A stretch of DNA of 64,000 nucleotides from Streptomyces sp. Ru62. GTDB taxonomy: Bacteria > Actinomycetota > Actinomycetes > Streptomycetales > Streptomycetaceae. The notes beneath the pieces were generated by a model, which saw only the letters and a list, made by a program, of their open reading frames with translations, did no database searches and was not told the DNA's origin. The stretch covers positions 62,001 to 126,000 of the forward strand of contig NZ_PQSU01000013.1 of NCBI RefSeq assembly GCF_002920615.1, in the 5' to 3' direction. Within the stretch, counting starts at the first letter, position 1; each line of letters opens with the position of its first letter. Made by a program: the position numbers and the translations under genes. Below, piece by piece: positions 1-11,129 of the stretch.

Positions 1-232
1 CGCCGTGCTGGTGCGTGGTGACGACGGACGCGATGCCGTCGTCACCGATCATGCCGAGGAGCGTCTCCGCCTCGTTGGCGGCGTCGATCAGGAGCTGCTC
101 GTCGGTGGCACGGCAGCGCAGCAGATAGGCGTTGTTGTCCATCGGGCCGACCGCGATCTTGGTGATCATCAGGTCTTTCAGCTCGTGCACATCCGCCGGT
201 CCGCCGACCCTGACCTCTCCGGAGTACGTCAT
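1..232 (-). CDS. MBL-fold metallo-hydrolase, N-terminal part only
   Basis: Partial gene: 77 codons are visible from the ATG at 232 down to the window edge, so the C-terminus is missing. The translation begins MTYSGEVRVG, has the PMDNNAYLL strand typical of glyoxalase II-like metallo-beta-lactamase-fold enzymes, and ends in TTHQHG, which is the start of the HxHxDH metal-binding motif (the Asp-His would lie outside the window). Such enzymes usually hydrolyse thioesters with one or two zinc or iron ions. It lies just downstream of the mycothiol-dependent isomerase-like gene on the same strand (69 bases apart), which suggests a shared thiol-related role, but the substrate cannot be told from this fragment. 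Confidence 0.8.
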   Translation of the reverse strand, partial: MTYSGEVRVGGPADVHELKDLMITKIAVGPMDNNAYLLRCRATDEQLLIDAANEAETLLGMIGDDGIASVVTTHQHG

Positions 233-301
233 GAAGGTCAGCCTATAGCGCAGGAGTCCTGGTGGACGGCCGGGTCGGCCGCGCACCGCGCACGGTCCGG
301 C

Positions 302-988
302 CTACAGGGGAGGCAGTTTCGGCAGCGTCCCGCCCCGCACCTCCAGGGCCGCCTCTTCGCGGCGCCCGGCGAGCCAGCCCACCAGGTCCGCCGGCCGGCC
401 GGTGACCGTGATCCCGGGCTCGTCCGCCGCGCGCCCGGTCGTCCACGCGCGCGTGCCGTCCGTGATGCGGGCCGCCGGGACGTCCGGGAGCCCGGAGAAG
501 CGCTCGGCGAGGAAGGCGGTCTCCCGCTCCAGGAACTCCGCCGGAAGATCCTCCAGCTCGTACCCGATGCCGAGGTCGACGTGGTGCAGTTCCACCTCCA
601 CCCACCGGCGGAACGGCACCCGGGACGCGGAGTCGGTGACTCCGTTGCGCAGCTCCACCGTGCGCGTCCAGTCCGCGGGCGCCTCCCCGGCCGCCTGGAA
701 GCGGGCCGCGCTCTCCCGGACGTCGGCGAGCTGGACCTCCACGGGGCGCGGGGCGTCCCGCTCGATGTCGGCGTCCCGCGCCTCGGCACTCGCGTACATG
801 GGACGGCCCTGGAGGACGTTCACGAGCGCGTCCGCGTTGCGGGCGAGATGGGCCAGGACATGTCCGCGGCTCCAGCCCGGAAGCCGTGACGGCTTCGCGA
901 GCGATGCGTTGTCCATTGCGGTGACCGCGGTGAGGAGCCGATTCGTCGCTTCCCGTACACAGGCCAGGTCATGAGCGTGATCCATCAT
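302..988 (-). CDS. Maleylpyruvate isomerase family, mycothiol-dependent enzyme
   Basis: 228 aa. The N-terminal half (residues about 5-150) has the DinB/MDMPI four-helix pattern, with LPGWSRGHVLAHLARNADAL carrying the His typical of the metal site, and WVEVELHHVDLGIGY carrying further His residues. The C-terminal part resembles the MDMPI C-terminal domain. Family members use mycothiol, the actinobacterial thiol, in isomerisation or S-transfer; the actual substrate here is unknown. Two ATG codons lie in tandem (988 and 985). AGGG about 8 bases upstream favours 988, and the longer open frame to 1195 has no ribosome site and unlike composition. The gene is divergent from uvrA and precedes the MBL-fold gene on the same strand. 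Confidence 0.82.
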   Translation of the reverse strand: MMDHAHDLACVREATNRLLTAVTAMDNASLAKPSRLPGWSRGHVLAHLARNADALVNVLQGRPMYASAEARDADIERDAPRPVEVQLADVRESAARFQAAGEAPADWTRTVELRNGVTDSASRVPFRRWVEVELHHVDLGIGYELEDLPAEFLERETAFLAERFSGLPDVPAARITDGTRAWTTGRAADEPGITVTGRPADLVGWLAGRREEAALEVRGGTLPKLPPL

Positions 989-1212
989 GACGCCGACCCT
1001 AGTCCGGCCACACCTTCGGGTGAAGGTGATGAACCCCGCCCGCAAATCGAATGCACGTGCTATATGGTCGAGGACGGCGTCGGGCATGCTGGATGGTCGG
1101 GGGTTGTTATGCAACCGGGCAATCCGACCGGCGTTGTCAGTGGCTCCCCCTAGTCTGAAGAAGCACGGGGGCCCCGCCCCTGTCACTTCTCTCAAGAAAG
1201 GTGCGGACCGGC

Positions 1213-4239
<3,027 letters not shown>

Positions 4240-4265
4240 GTCGTTCTGACACACCATCAAGAATT

Positions 4266-4298
4266 CGGCGCCCCGCGGGAACCTCCCGCGGGGCGCCG
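4266..4298 (+). terminator. Terminator of uvrA
   Basis: Perfect 15-bp inverted repeat (4266-4280 and 4284-4298, all but two positions G/C) with a 3-base loop, 27 bases after the uvrA stop codon. Only two T residues follow, as is usual in Streptomyces. It lies between the convergent uvrA and sugar kinase genes and could stop transcription from both sides. Confidence 0.85.
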
Positions 4299-4400
4299 TT
4301 CGTTCCACCATCAGCCAGCCCGGTCCGGCGGTCCGACAGGTCCCCCGCCACACCGCAGGCCCGGCCGTACCTTGTCAACAGCACAGGGAAGACAGACCGC

Positions 4401-5321
4401 TCACAGCGCGGCCGAACCACCCAGCTCCGCCGCGTACGGCGGCTCGGCCCCCGCCCGCGAGCAGGTGATCGCCGCCGCCCGTGCCGCGAAGCGCAGCAGC
4501 CGTGTCCAGCCCTCCGTCCCGAGGGCGGCGAGCGCTTCCGCGGACAGCGCGTCCCGGGCGGCCAGCCCGTGCAGCAAGGCCGCGTTCACCGTGTCACCGG
4601 CGCCGATGGTGTCCACGACATCGACCTTCTCGCCCGGCACGGAATGCTCCCCACCGTCCCGGGTGAACACGGTCAGACCGTCGCCGCCCCGCGTGACCAC
4701 CACGGCCGCCGGTCCCGCGGCCAGCCACTCGCTCGGGGTGCCGCCGAGCCACGCCGCGTCCTCCGCGGACAGCTTCAGCAGCGTCACCGAGGGCAGCCAG
4801 CTCTTGAAACGCGCCCGGTAGGCGTCCGCGTCCGGGATGAGTCCCGCCCGGATGTTGGGATCGAGAGCGGTGAACAGCCCCTGCCCGGCTGCGGTCCGCA
4901 TCAGCTCCTCGTAGGCGCTCGCCCCCGGTTCCAGGACGAGCGAGCAGGTGCCGAAGGACACCGCGCGCGTACCGGCGGGGAGCGTGGCGGGAGTGGTGAA
5001 CAGACGGTCGGCCGTGCCGTCGACGTAGAAGGAGTAGGCGGCCGAACCGCCGGCGTCGAGCGTGGCCACGGCAAGGGTCGTCGGTTCCGGTCCCCGCTGG
5101 ACACCGGACACATCGACGCCGGCCCGTCGCAGCCCGTCGAGCAGGGCCTCGCCGAAGGCGTCGTCCGACGTCCGGGAGCAGAAGGCGGTGCGGGAGCCGA
5201 GCCTGCCCAGCGCCACGGCGGTGTTGTACGGGCCGCCGCCGAGCGCCGGCTTCAGGTCCGCGAGGGCACCGGGGCCCTGCGGTACCAGGTCGATCAGTGC
5301 CTCACCGGCGACGACGATCAC
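4401..5321 (-). CDS. PfkB-family carbohydrate kinase (fructokinase-like)
   Basis: 306 aa ribokinase/PfkB-fold sugar kinase. The N-terminus MIVVAGEALIDLVP and the following GGGPYNTAVALGRLG are the first PfkB signature. The second signature DTIGAGDTVNAALL carries the catalytic base, Asp243. The family phosphorylates sugars such as fructose or 2-keto-3-deoxygluconate with ATP; the precise sugar cannot be assigned. Start GTG 5321 has AGAGGGG upstream and overlaps the stop of the LacI-type gene by 4 bases (GTGA), so the two are translationally coupled and the regulator probably senses the same sugar or its phosphate. The 306-aa length is normal for the family. Confidence 0.88.
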   Translation of the reverse strand: MIVVAGEALIDLVPQGPGALADLKPALGGGPYNTAVALGRLGSRTAFCSRTSDDAFGEALLDGLRRAGVDVSGVQRGPEPTTLAVATLDAGGSAAYSFYVDGTADRLFTTPATLPAGTRAVSFGTCSLVLEPGASAYEELMRTAAGQGLFTALDPNIRAGLIPDADAYRARFKSWLPSVTLLKLSAEDAAWLGGTPSEWLAAGPAAVVVTRGGDGLTVFTRDGGEHSVPGEKVDVVDTIGAGDTVNAALLHGLAARDALSAEALAALGTEGWTRLLRFAARAAAITCSRAGAEPPYAAELGGSAAL

Positions 5322-6454
5322 GAGGCGGTTCCCCTCTCGGCGAGTGTGGATGATGCGGTGGCCCTGGCCGCTCCGGTGTCGCTGCCCGACTCCTCCGGGC
5401 AGCCGCAGGACGTGCGGTGGACGAACGCGCACGGCAGCCGGACCGTCCGGGCGGGCCGGGCCGGCTCGGCCAGACGGTCCAGGAGCACCCGGACGGCTCG
5501 GGCGCCCAGTTCCCGGCTGGGCTGGGCGATGGCGGTCAGCCGGGGCGAGAACAGGTCGGCCCAGGCGAAGTCGTCGAAGCAGCACAGGGCGAGGTCGTCC
5601 GGCACGGACCGGCCGTGCCGGCGCAGCGCGCGCAGCGCGCCGATGGTCATCGCGTTGTTGGCGGTGACGAGTGCGGTGGGCGGATCGGGCAGGGCGAGCA
5701 GGTCGGCCGTGGCCCGCTCGGCCCCGTCGGACTCGGAGTTGCCGGACACGAGGAGACGCTCGTCGTATGCCAGACCGGCCGCGGTGAGGCCGTCCCGGTA
5801 GCCGGAGACGCGCTCACTGGTGGTACTGAGCCCGGGCAGGCCCGCGACCAGGGCGATCCGGCGGTGCCCCAGCCCGGCGAGATGGGTCACGAGCAGGGCC
5901 GTCGGCGTGGTGCTCTCGGCGCAGACCTGGTCGAACCACGGGGTGCTCGGCGCGGAGGCGGCACCGTCCGCACCGTCGTCGGGGGCGATGTCCCCCGTCG
6001 CGCGGGCATCGACCAGCCGGTCCAGGAACACCGTCGGTACGGCATGGCGGCGCAGGTAACCGACGAGGTCGCTCGGCTCGGCGGACGGTGCGACGATCAT
6101 GCCGTCCACCCGGCGCTCATGGAGGAGCTGCACGACCTTGCGCTCGTGCCCGGGGTCGTCGTGTGGATCCGCGATGAGCAGGCTGTAGCCCGCCTCCAGG
6201 GCAGCGGCCTCGACGCCTTGCAGGATCTCCGTGAAGTACGGGTTGCTGATGGCCGACACCGCGAGGCCGATGGACCGGGTGCGTGAGGTCACCAGGGAGC
6301 GGGCCAGCGTGTTCGGGGTGTAGCCGAGGGCGTCCACGGCGTCGAGCACGGCCTGGCGGGTGTGCGGGAGCACCGGTCGCGTGCCGTTGAGCACGTGGGA
6401 AACGGTCGCCACGGACACCCCGGCGCTGCGGGCGACATCCGCCATGGTGGCCAT
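5318..6454 (-). CDS. LacI-family transcriptional regulator
   Basis: 378 aa. The N-terminal LacI helix-turn-helix is plain: MADVARSAGVSVATVSHVLNG, followed by the hinge helix GYTPNTLARSLV. Residues about 65-350 form the periplasmic-binding-protein-like sensor domain (SIGLAVSAISNPYFTEILQGVE, then the FDDFAWADLFSPRLTAIAQP segment). Start ATG 6454 has GGAAGGGAG upstream. The gene is the first of a two-gene operon with the PfkB kinase, and a perfect 26-bp palindrome lies 88 bases upstream, so autoregulation is likely. A roughly 20-residue insertion (GDIAPDDGADGAASAPSTP) in the sensor domain looks like a flexible loop. Confidence 0.93.
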   Translation of the reverse strand: MATMADVARSAGVSVATVSHVLNGTRPVLPHTRQAVLDAVDALGYTPNTLARSLVTSRTRSIGLAVSAISNPYFTEILQGVEAAALEAGYSLLIADPHDDPGHERKVVQLLHERRVDGMIVAPSAEPSDLVGYLRRHAVPTVFLDRLVDARATGDIAPDDGADGAASAPSTPWFDQVCAESTTPTALLVTHLAGLGHRRIALVAGLPGLSTTSERVSGYRDGLTAAGLAYDERLLVSGNSESDGAERATADLLALPDPPTALVTANNAMTIGALRALRRHGRSVPDDLALCCFDDFAWADLFSPRLTAIAQPSRELGARAVRVLLDRLAEPARPARTVRLPCAFVHRTSCGCPEESGSDTGAARATASSTLAERGTAS

Positions 6455-6542
6455 CGCGCTCCCTTCCCTGGGGCTGCCGTTGGGTCGGCGCCGGCCCTGT
6501 CTCCCCGGCTTCCGCCGGACGCTATCCCATGCCCCCGCCTCT

Positions 6543-6568
6543 CGTAAACGCTTACGTAAGCGTTTACG
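6543..6568. promoter_or_regulatory. Putative LacI-type operator, perfect 26-bp palindrome
   Basis: Perfect palindrome of 13-bp arms. It contains two inverted copies of a LacI-like half-palindrome, GTAAACGCTTAC (6544-6555) and GTAAGCGTTTAC (6556-6567), each centred on the CG step that LacI-family hinge helices prefer. It sits 88 bases upstream of the LacI-type gene start and 158 bases upstream of the divergent Rieske gene. It is strikingly AT-rich for this DNA. I infer that it is the operator of the adjacent regulator; two dimers or a tetramer could bind. Confidence 0.8.
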
Positions 6569-6726
6569 TCCCCTGGGGTTCTCCTCGCTCACCACCCATC
6601 GACCCGCCTCCATGCCCCGCGGGCGGACGTCCGACCCCGCCCCCGCCAGACCGGCCCCCGCTCCGAGACCGCCCCCTCTGCCCGGGTATCGTCGCCCTGC
6701 ACACCCCTTGACCAGTGGAGTTCCAG

Positions 6727-7155
6727 ATGCCCGCCCGCTCCTCCGCGACCCGCCGTACTGTCCTTCGAGGGGCCGCCGCGGCCCCGGTCGCCGGGCTCGG
6801 CCTGGCCGCGTGCTCGGCCCCGGACGGCAGCGGTTCCGCCGCGGTCGCCCCCACCGCACCGGTCGACCTCGGCGCCGAGAGCGAGGTCGCGAAGGGTGGG
6901 GCCAAGCTCTACCGGGATCACAACGTGGTGGTCAGCCGTGCAGAGGACGGCACCCTGAAGGCGTACAGCACGATCTGCACGCACGCCGGGTGCCCCATCA
7001 ACAAGCTGCGGGGGACGACCCTGGTCTGCCCCTGCCACGGCAGCGAGTTCGATGCCGTCACGGGCAAGGTGGTCCAGGCGCCGGCCACCGAGCCCCTGAC
7101 CGAGCTGCCGGTGAAGGCCGCGAAGGGCAGGATCGTCGCCGGTCCCGCGGACTGA
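6727..7155 (+). CDS. Rieske [2Fe-2S] domain lipoprotein with Tat signal
   Basis: 142 aa. The N-terminus has a twin-arginine region (SSATRRTVLRGAAAAP) followed by a lipobox ending LGLAAC, so the product is probably exported folded by Tat and lipid-anchored. The rest is a Rieske domain with both cluster motifs, CTHAGC and CPCHG, giving the 2Cys-2His ligands of a [2Fe-2S] centre. It is short, like the stand-alone Rieske lipoproteins of actinomycetes, and is not the large QcrA of the bc complex. Start ATG 6727 has GGAG six bases upstream. The gene is divergent from the LacI-type regulator. Its electron partner is unknown. Confidence 0.9.
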   Translation: MPARSSATRRTVLRGAAAAPVAGLGLAACSAPDGSGSAAVAPTAPVDLGAESEVAKGGAKLYRDHNVVVSRAEDGTLKAYSTICTHAGCPINKLRGTTLVCPCHGSEFDAVTGKVVQAPATEPLTELPVKAAKGRIVAGPAD

Positions 7156-7225
7156 CCGAAGAGCCGCGGATCGACGGGGGCGGTGGGCGGAGGCCCGGCT
7201 CAGCGTGCGGACGTGGGGCTGAGGC

Positions 7226-8173
7226 TCACTCCCAGTCCCAGGCGATCCCCAGGATGCCCGGCCGGATCCGGGACTCGACCAGGTGGGCACAGTGGTGTGG
7301 ACTGGTCACGGGCAGCTCCTGCCGGCCGCTGCGCGGGGCCGCGGCCGAGTGCTGGGTGAAACGGTGGCAGCGCACCGGCAGCGCGGCCGTGTCGAAGCGC
7401 ACCTGGAGCGCGTACTGGCCGCCGGGGAAGCCGAACCGCTGGAGATGCTCGTGGGACGTCCCGGCCGTGCCGTCCTCGATGCCGTACCGGAAGAGGAAGG
7501 TGTCGCCGGTGCGCAGCCGGGTGCCGAAGAGCAGCTCGGCTACGAGGACGCCGGTGTCCTGATCCCAGCGGACGCGACCGGTGCGGCAGTTCTCCAGGGC
7601 GTGCACGGTGACACGACGCGGGTCGCAGCCGGGGTCGCCGTGGTGGAGGGCGACGAAGCGGTCCACGCCGTCGCGGTGGGCCCGCACGATGTGGTGGGCC
7701 TCACGGCTCACCAGCTCACGCCTGGCGCCGATCCGGACGCATTCGTGGTGCCCCACGGTGTGCAGCCCGCCGTCCAGGGACCAGCCGAGGTCGGCGGTGA
7801 GCCGGTCCACGACGCCCGAGGCCTCGATCAGGGAGCGGTAGGAGCGGCCCGCCGGACGGTCGGCCGTCGCCCGCTCTTCGGACTCGGCGAGCAGCCGGAT
7901 CAGCGACTCGTCCGGTAGCTGGAGGATCTCCTCCAGCGCGCGTACGGCCCGCAGCGACTCCGGGCGCTGCGGGCGGCGAGCACCTTGCTGCCAGTAACTC
8001 AGGCTGGTGACGCCGACCTTGACCCCGTGGCGTGACAGATGGTGCTGGACGCGTTGGAGCGGCAGTCCGCGTGCGGCGATCGCGGCGCGCAGCGCCACAT
8101 GAAAGGGGCCGCCGCGCAGGGCCGTGTCCAGTTCCGCGGTGGGGACGTCCGCGTGCTCTGTGGCATGCCGCAT
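7226..8173 (-). CDS. Helix-turn-helix DNA-binding protein, function unknown
   Basis: 315 aa. The N-terminal roughly 90 residues look like an XRE-type helix-turn-helix (FHVALRAAIAARGLPLQRVQ, then VTSLSYWQQGARRPQRP) followed by a leucine-rich segment (LEEILQLPDESLIRLL). The remaining roughly 200 residues are rich in His, Arg and aromatic residues and match no ligand-binding family that I recognise by eye. Start ATG 8173. The gene is monocistronic, between the Rieske gene and the repeat-rich non-coding stretch before uvrC. A conserved hypothetical regulator of this type is usual at this locus in Streptomyces; its targets are unknown. Confidence 0.7.
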   Translation of the reverse strand: MRHATEHADVPTAELDTALRGGPFHVALRAAIAARGLPLQRVQHHLSRHGVKVGVTSLSYWQQGARRPQRPESLRAVRALEEILQLPDESLIRLLAESEERATADRPAGRSYRSLIEASGVVDRLTADLGWSLDGGLHTVGHHECVRIGARRELVSREAHHIVRAHRDGVDRFVALHHGDPGCDPRRVTVHALENCRTGRVRWDQDTGVLVAELLFGTRLRTGDTFLFRYGIEDGTAGTSHEHLQRFGFPGGQYALQVRFDTAALPVRCHRFTQHSAAAPRSGRQELPVTSPHHCAHLVESRIRPGILGIAWDWE

Positions 8174-8518
8174 GCCGAGGGGCCTTTCTGTGAGGTGTCG
8201 CTACGGCTGGTCAGACCGTCTGTGCGGGTGAGCGGGGCCACCCCCGTGAGCATCGCGGGCGTCCCTGGCTGGGCACGCCGCGCCTGCCGTACGCATGCGT
8301 GTACGGCCCCGAGTTCCCCCGCATTGAAGCGTGTTGACCAGAACCCGACAACACCTAGGGCCCGGCCGTTCCCGACGACTGGCCGGACCGTGCCGTTCCA
8401 CGGCCGGTGGGTGGGGCCGGCGGAGGTTGCCGCCCGCCCCCTCACCCGGGGCCTGGTCGAGGGACCACGCCAGGCGGGGCGTCACCGCCACGGCGGGAAG
8501 GCGACTGGCGGACGCCGA

Positions 8519-8590
8519 GGGGGCGCGGAGAGCGTCAGGAGGAGGGGCGCGGAGGGCGCCAGGAGGAGGGTCGCCGAGAGGTCAGGAGGA
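8519..8590. repeat. Degenerate tandem repeat, about 24 bp x3
   Basis: Three consecutive units of 25, 24 and 23 bases (8519-8543, 8544-8567, 8568-8590), each beginning with a G run followed by CGC or TCGCC and ending in CAGGAGGA. The purine-rich GTCAGGAGGA ends resemble ribosome sites, but no start codon in a credible frame follows. Non-coding, upstream of uvrC. Confidence 0.7.
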
Positions 8591-8652
8591 GGCGTCCGCG
8601 CCGCGGTCCCGTCCGCACGGGGACGTGCCGCGCCGGCCCGTCCCCCGGTGGA

Positions 8653-8772
8653 CCGAGCTCAGGTGCCCCGCCGCGCGGAAGGCCCTGCCTCTCCGAGCTC
8701 ACGTGCCCCGTCACACGGACAGCCCTGCCTCTCCGCGCCCTCGTGCCCGCCGCGCGGAACGCCCGCTCCTCT
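8653..8772. repeat. Imperfect tandem repeat, 40 bp x3
   Basis: Three back-to-back 40-base units (8653-8692, 8693-8732, 8733-8772). Units 1 and 2 both begin CCGAGCTCA and end CCCTGCCTCT. Unit 3 has diverged at its start (CCGCGCCCTC) but keeps the period and the CTCCTCT end. A further partial unit may follow from 8773. It lies about 140 bases upstream of uvrC. Confidence 0.75.
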
Positions 8773-8912
8773 GCGCCCGCGCGCGCCCCGTGGGGGACAC
8801 TCACCTCTCCACGCCGGACGCGTCACCCCCTTCCCTCCCGCTCTTTCCTCTCGGCGCGTACCGGGCCCACAGGCCCGACGCGGTGTCGGTGCTCGCCAGT
8901 AGGGTGTGAGAC

Positions 8913-11129
8913 ATGGCCGACCCCTCCAGCTACCGCCCCAGGCCGGGAGACATCCCGGACTCTCCGGGGGTGTACAGGTTCCGCGACGAGCACCGCCGGG
9001 TGATCTACGTCGGAAAGGCGAAGAGCCTGCGCCAGCGCCTGGCGAACTACTTCCAGGACCTGGCGAACCTGCACCCGCGCACCCGGACGATGGTGACCAC
9101 AGCAGCGTCCGTGGAGTGGACGGTGGTGTCCACGGAGGTCGAGGCGCTGCAGCTGGAGTACTCCTGGATCAAGGAGTACGACCCCCGGTTCAACGTCAAG
9201 TACCGGGACGACAAGAGCTACCCGTACCTCGCGGTCACGATGAACGAGCAGTTCCCGCGGGTGCAGGTGATGCGCGGTCACAAGAAGAAGGGCGTCCGCT
9301 ACTTCGGGCCGTACGCGCACGCGTGGGCCATCCGGGACACCGTCGATCTGCTGCTGCGGGTCTTCCCGGTGCGCACCTGTTCGGCCGGCGTCTTCAAGAA
9401 CGCCGCCCGCACCGGCCGGCCCTGCCTGCTCGGCTACATCGGCAAGTGTTCCGCCCCCTGTGTCGGCCGGATCACCCCCGAGGACCACCAGGAGCTGGCC
9501 GAGGAGTTCTGCGACTTCATGGCCGGCCGCACCGGCACCTACCTCCGCCGTCTGGAGAAGCAGATGATGGAGGCGGCCGAGGAGATGGAGTACGAGCGGG
9601 CGGCCCGCCTGCGGGACGACATCGGGGCCCTGAAGAAGGCCATGGAGAAGAACGCGGTCGTGCTCGCCGACGCGACCGACGCCGACCTCATCGCCGTCGC
9701 CGAGGACGAACTGGAGGCGGCCGTGCAGATCTTCCATGTGCGTGGCGGCCGGGTCCGCGGCCAGCGTGGCTGGGTGACCGACAAGGTCGAGGAGGTCACC
9801 ACCGGCGCCCTGGTCGAGCACGCCCTGCAGCAGCTGTACGGCGAGGAGAGCGGGGACGCCGTCCCCAAGGAGGTGCTGGTCCCGGCCCTGCCCGAGCCGG
9901 TCGAGCCGGTGCAGGAGTGGCTGACCGGCCGCCGCGGGTCGAACGTGTCGCTGCGCATCCCGCAGCGCGGCGACAAGAAGGCGCTCATGGAGACCGTGCA
10001 GCGCAACGCCCAGCAGGCCCTCGCGCTGCACAAGACCAAGCGCGCCTCCGACCTGACCACGCGCTCGCGTGCGCTGGAGGAGATCGCCGAGGCCCTCGAC
10101 CTGGACAGCGCCCCGCTGCGGATCGAGTGCTACGACATCTCGCATCTCCAGGGTGACGACGTGGTCGCCTCCATGGTCGTCTTCGAGGACGGCCTGCAGC
10201 GCAAGAGCGAGTACCGGCGGTTCCAGATCAAGGGTTTCGCCGGTCAGGACGACGTCCGCTCCATGCACGAGGTGATCACCCGCCGCTTCAGGCGCTACCT
10301 CGCCGAGAAGGAGCGGACGGGGGAGTGGGCCGAGGGCTCCGGCACCGACGACTCCCTGACCGGAGGCTCCGGCACCGACCATTCCCTCGCCGGAGGCTCC
10401 GGCATCGACGGTTCCCTGGCCGAAGGCACCGGCACCCACGGCTCCCTGTCCGGAGGCACCGCCACCAACGGCTCCCTTCCGGAGGGCGGCTCCGTGGTGA
10501 CCGACGCCGAGGTGATCACCGGTTCCCTCAAGGACGACGACGGCCGCCCCAGGAAGTTCGCCTACCCGCCCCAGCTCGTCGTGGTCGACGGCGGTCAGCC
10601 GCAGGTCGCGGCGGCCCGGCGCGCGCTGGACGAGCTGGGCATCGACGACATCGCCGTCTGCGGCCTCGCCAAGCGCCTGGAGGAGGTCTGGGTGCCCGGC
10701 GAGGACGACCCGGTGGTGCTGCCCCGCACCAGCGAGGGTCTCTATCTGCTCCAGCGCGTCCGCGACGAGGCCCACCGGTTCGCGATCACCTATCAGCGCA
10801 CCAAGCGCGCCAAGCGCTTCCGCGCGGGCCCGCTGGACGACGTCCCCGGTCTCGGCGAGACCCGCAAACAAGCGCTCATCAAGCATTTCGGCTCGGTGAA
10901 GAAGCTGCGGTCCGCCACAATCGAGCAGATCCAGGAAGTGCCCGGGATAGGCCGGAAGACGGCCGAGACCATCGCCGTGGCCCTTGCCCAGGCGGCCCCG
11001 GCCGCACCCGCCGTGAACACGGCGACCGGAGAGATCATTGAGGACGAGGAACCCGACACGACGGGGGGTTCCTCGGGGGAGCCCGTGACCGCGGGCGTCC
11101 CGGACGAACGACGGGGGCAGGAGACATGA
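8913..11129 (+). CDS. uvrC: Excinuclease ABC subunit C
   Basis: 738 aa. This is the dual-incision nuclease of nucleotide excision repair. Domains in order: GIY-YIG nuclease (about 15-95: GVYRFRDEHRRVIYVGKAKSLRQR), Cys-rich link (about 155-185), UVR domain (about 205-240: ERAARLRDDIGALKKAMEKN), the RNase-H-like 3-prime-incision domain (from IECYDISHLQGDDVVASMVVF to LVVVDGGQPQV), and tandem helix-hairpin-helix motifs (LIKHFGSVKKL, IQEVPGIGRKTAETI). The protein is longer than the usual 600-680 aa because of a repeat-built insertion at residues 474-523 and an acidic C-terminal tail. Its stop overlaps the rapZ start by 4 bases (ATGA), making it the first gene of the uvrC-rapZ-yvcK-whiA operon. Confidence 0.97.
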   Translation: MADPSSYRPRPGDIPDSPGVYRFRDEHRRVIYVGKAKSLRQRLANYFQDLANLHPRTRTMVTTAASVEWTVVSTEVEALQLEYSWIKEYDPRFNVKYRDDKSYPYLAVTMNEQFPRVQVMRGHKKKGVRYFGPYAHAWAIRDTVDLLLRVFPVRTCSAGVFKNAARTGRPCLLGYIGKCSAPCVGRITPEDHQELAEEFCDFMAGRTGTYLRRLEKQMMEAAEEMEYERAARLRDDIGALKKAMEKNAVVLADATDADLIAVAEDELEAAVQIFHVRGGRVRGQRGWVTDKVEEVTTGALVEHALQQLYGEESGDAVPKEVLVPALPEPVEPVQEWLTGRRGSNVSLRIPQRGDKKALMETVQRNAQQALALHKTKRASDLTTRSRALEEIAEALDLDSAPLRIECYDISHLQGDDVVASMVVFEDGLQRKSEYRRFQIKGFAGQDDVRSMHEVITRRFRRYLAEKERTGEWAEGSGTDDSLTGGSGTDHSLAGGSGIDGSLAEGTGTHGSLSGGTATNGSLPEGGSVVTDAEVITGSLKDDDGRPRKFAYPPQLVVVDGGQPQVAAARRALDELGIDDIAVCGLAKRLEEVWVPGEDDPVVLPRTSEGLYLLQRVRDEAHRFAITYQRTKRAKRFRAGPLDDVPGLGETRKQALIKHFGSVKKLRSATIEQIQEVPGIGRKTAETIAVALAQAAPAAPAVNTATGEIIEDEEPDTTGGSSGEPVTAGVPDERRGQET
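10332..10481 (+). repeat. In-frame 30-bp x5 tandem repeat inside uvrC
   Basis: Five consecutive 30-base units in the uvrC frame encode five 10-residue repeats of the form [EG]-G-[ST]-[GA]-[TI]-[DHN]-x-S-L-x (first copy EGSGTDDSLT). The units lie at 10332-10361 and every 30 bases up to 10481. They fall in the variable loop of the RNase-H-like domain, between RRYLAEKERTGEWA and KFAYPPQLVVVDGG, so they should not disturb the fold. The array was probably expanded by slippage. Confidence 0.9.

Larger units (their letters stand above)
8174..8912. other. 739-base non-coding interval before uvrC
   Basis: No convincing gene. Several open frames cross it, but they are low-complexity Arg/Pro/Ala translations with no ribosome site or family resemblance. 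Contents: a possible plus-strand promoter TTGACC at 8334-8339 with TAGGGC at 8356-8361 (16-base spacer), and two blocks of degenerate tandem repeats at 8519-8590 and 8653-8772. The uvrC start is preceded by AGGG around 8901-8904. Confidence 0.6.

Noticed and set aside
1064..1087. Possible SOS (LexA) box upstream of uvrA
   Set aside because: GAATGCACGTGC keeps only 6 of 8 positions of GAAC-N4-GTTC, so it is too weak to call.
1102..1116. Small inverted repeat GGTTG-N5-CAACC between the isomerase-like gene and uvrA
   Set aside because: Only 5-bp arms and no second copy; could be chance.
8331..8909. Plus-strand frames in the uvrC upstream interval
   Set aside because: Arg/Pro/Ala low-complexity translations that cross the tandem repeats in several frames at once; no frame is favoured and no ribosome site fits.
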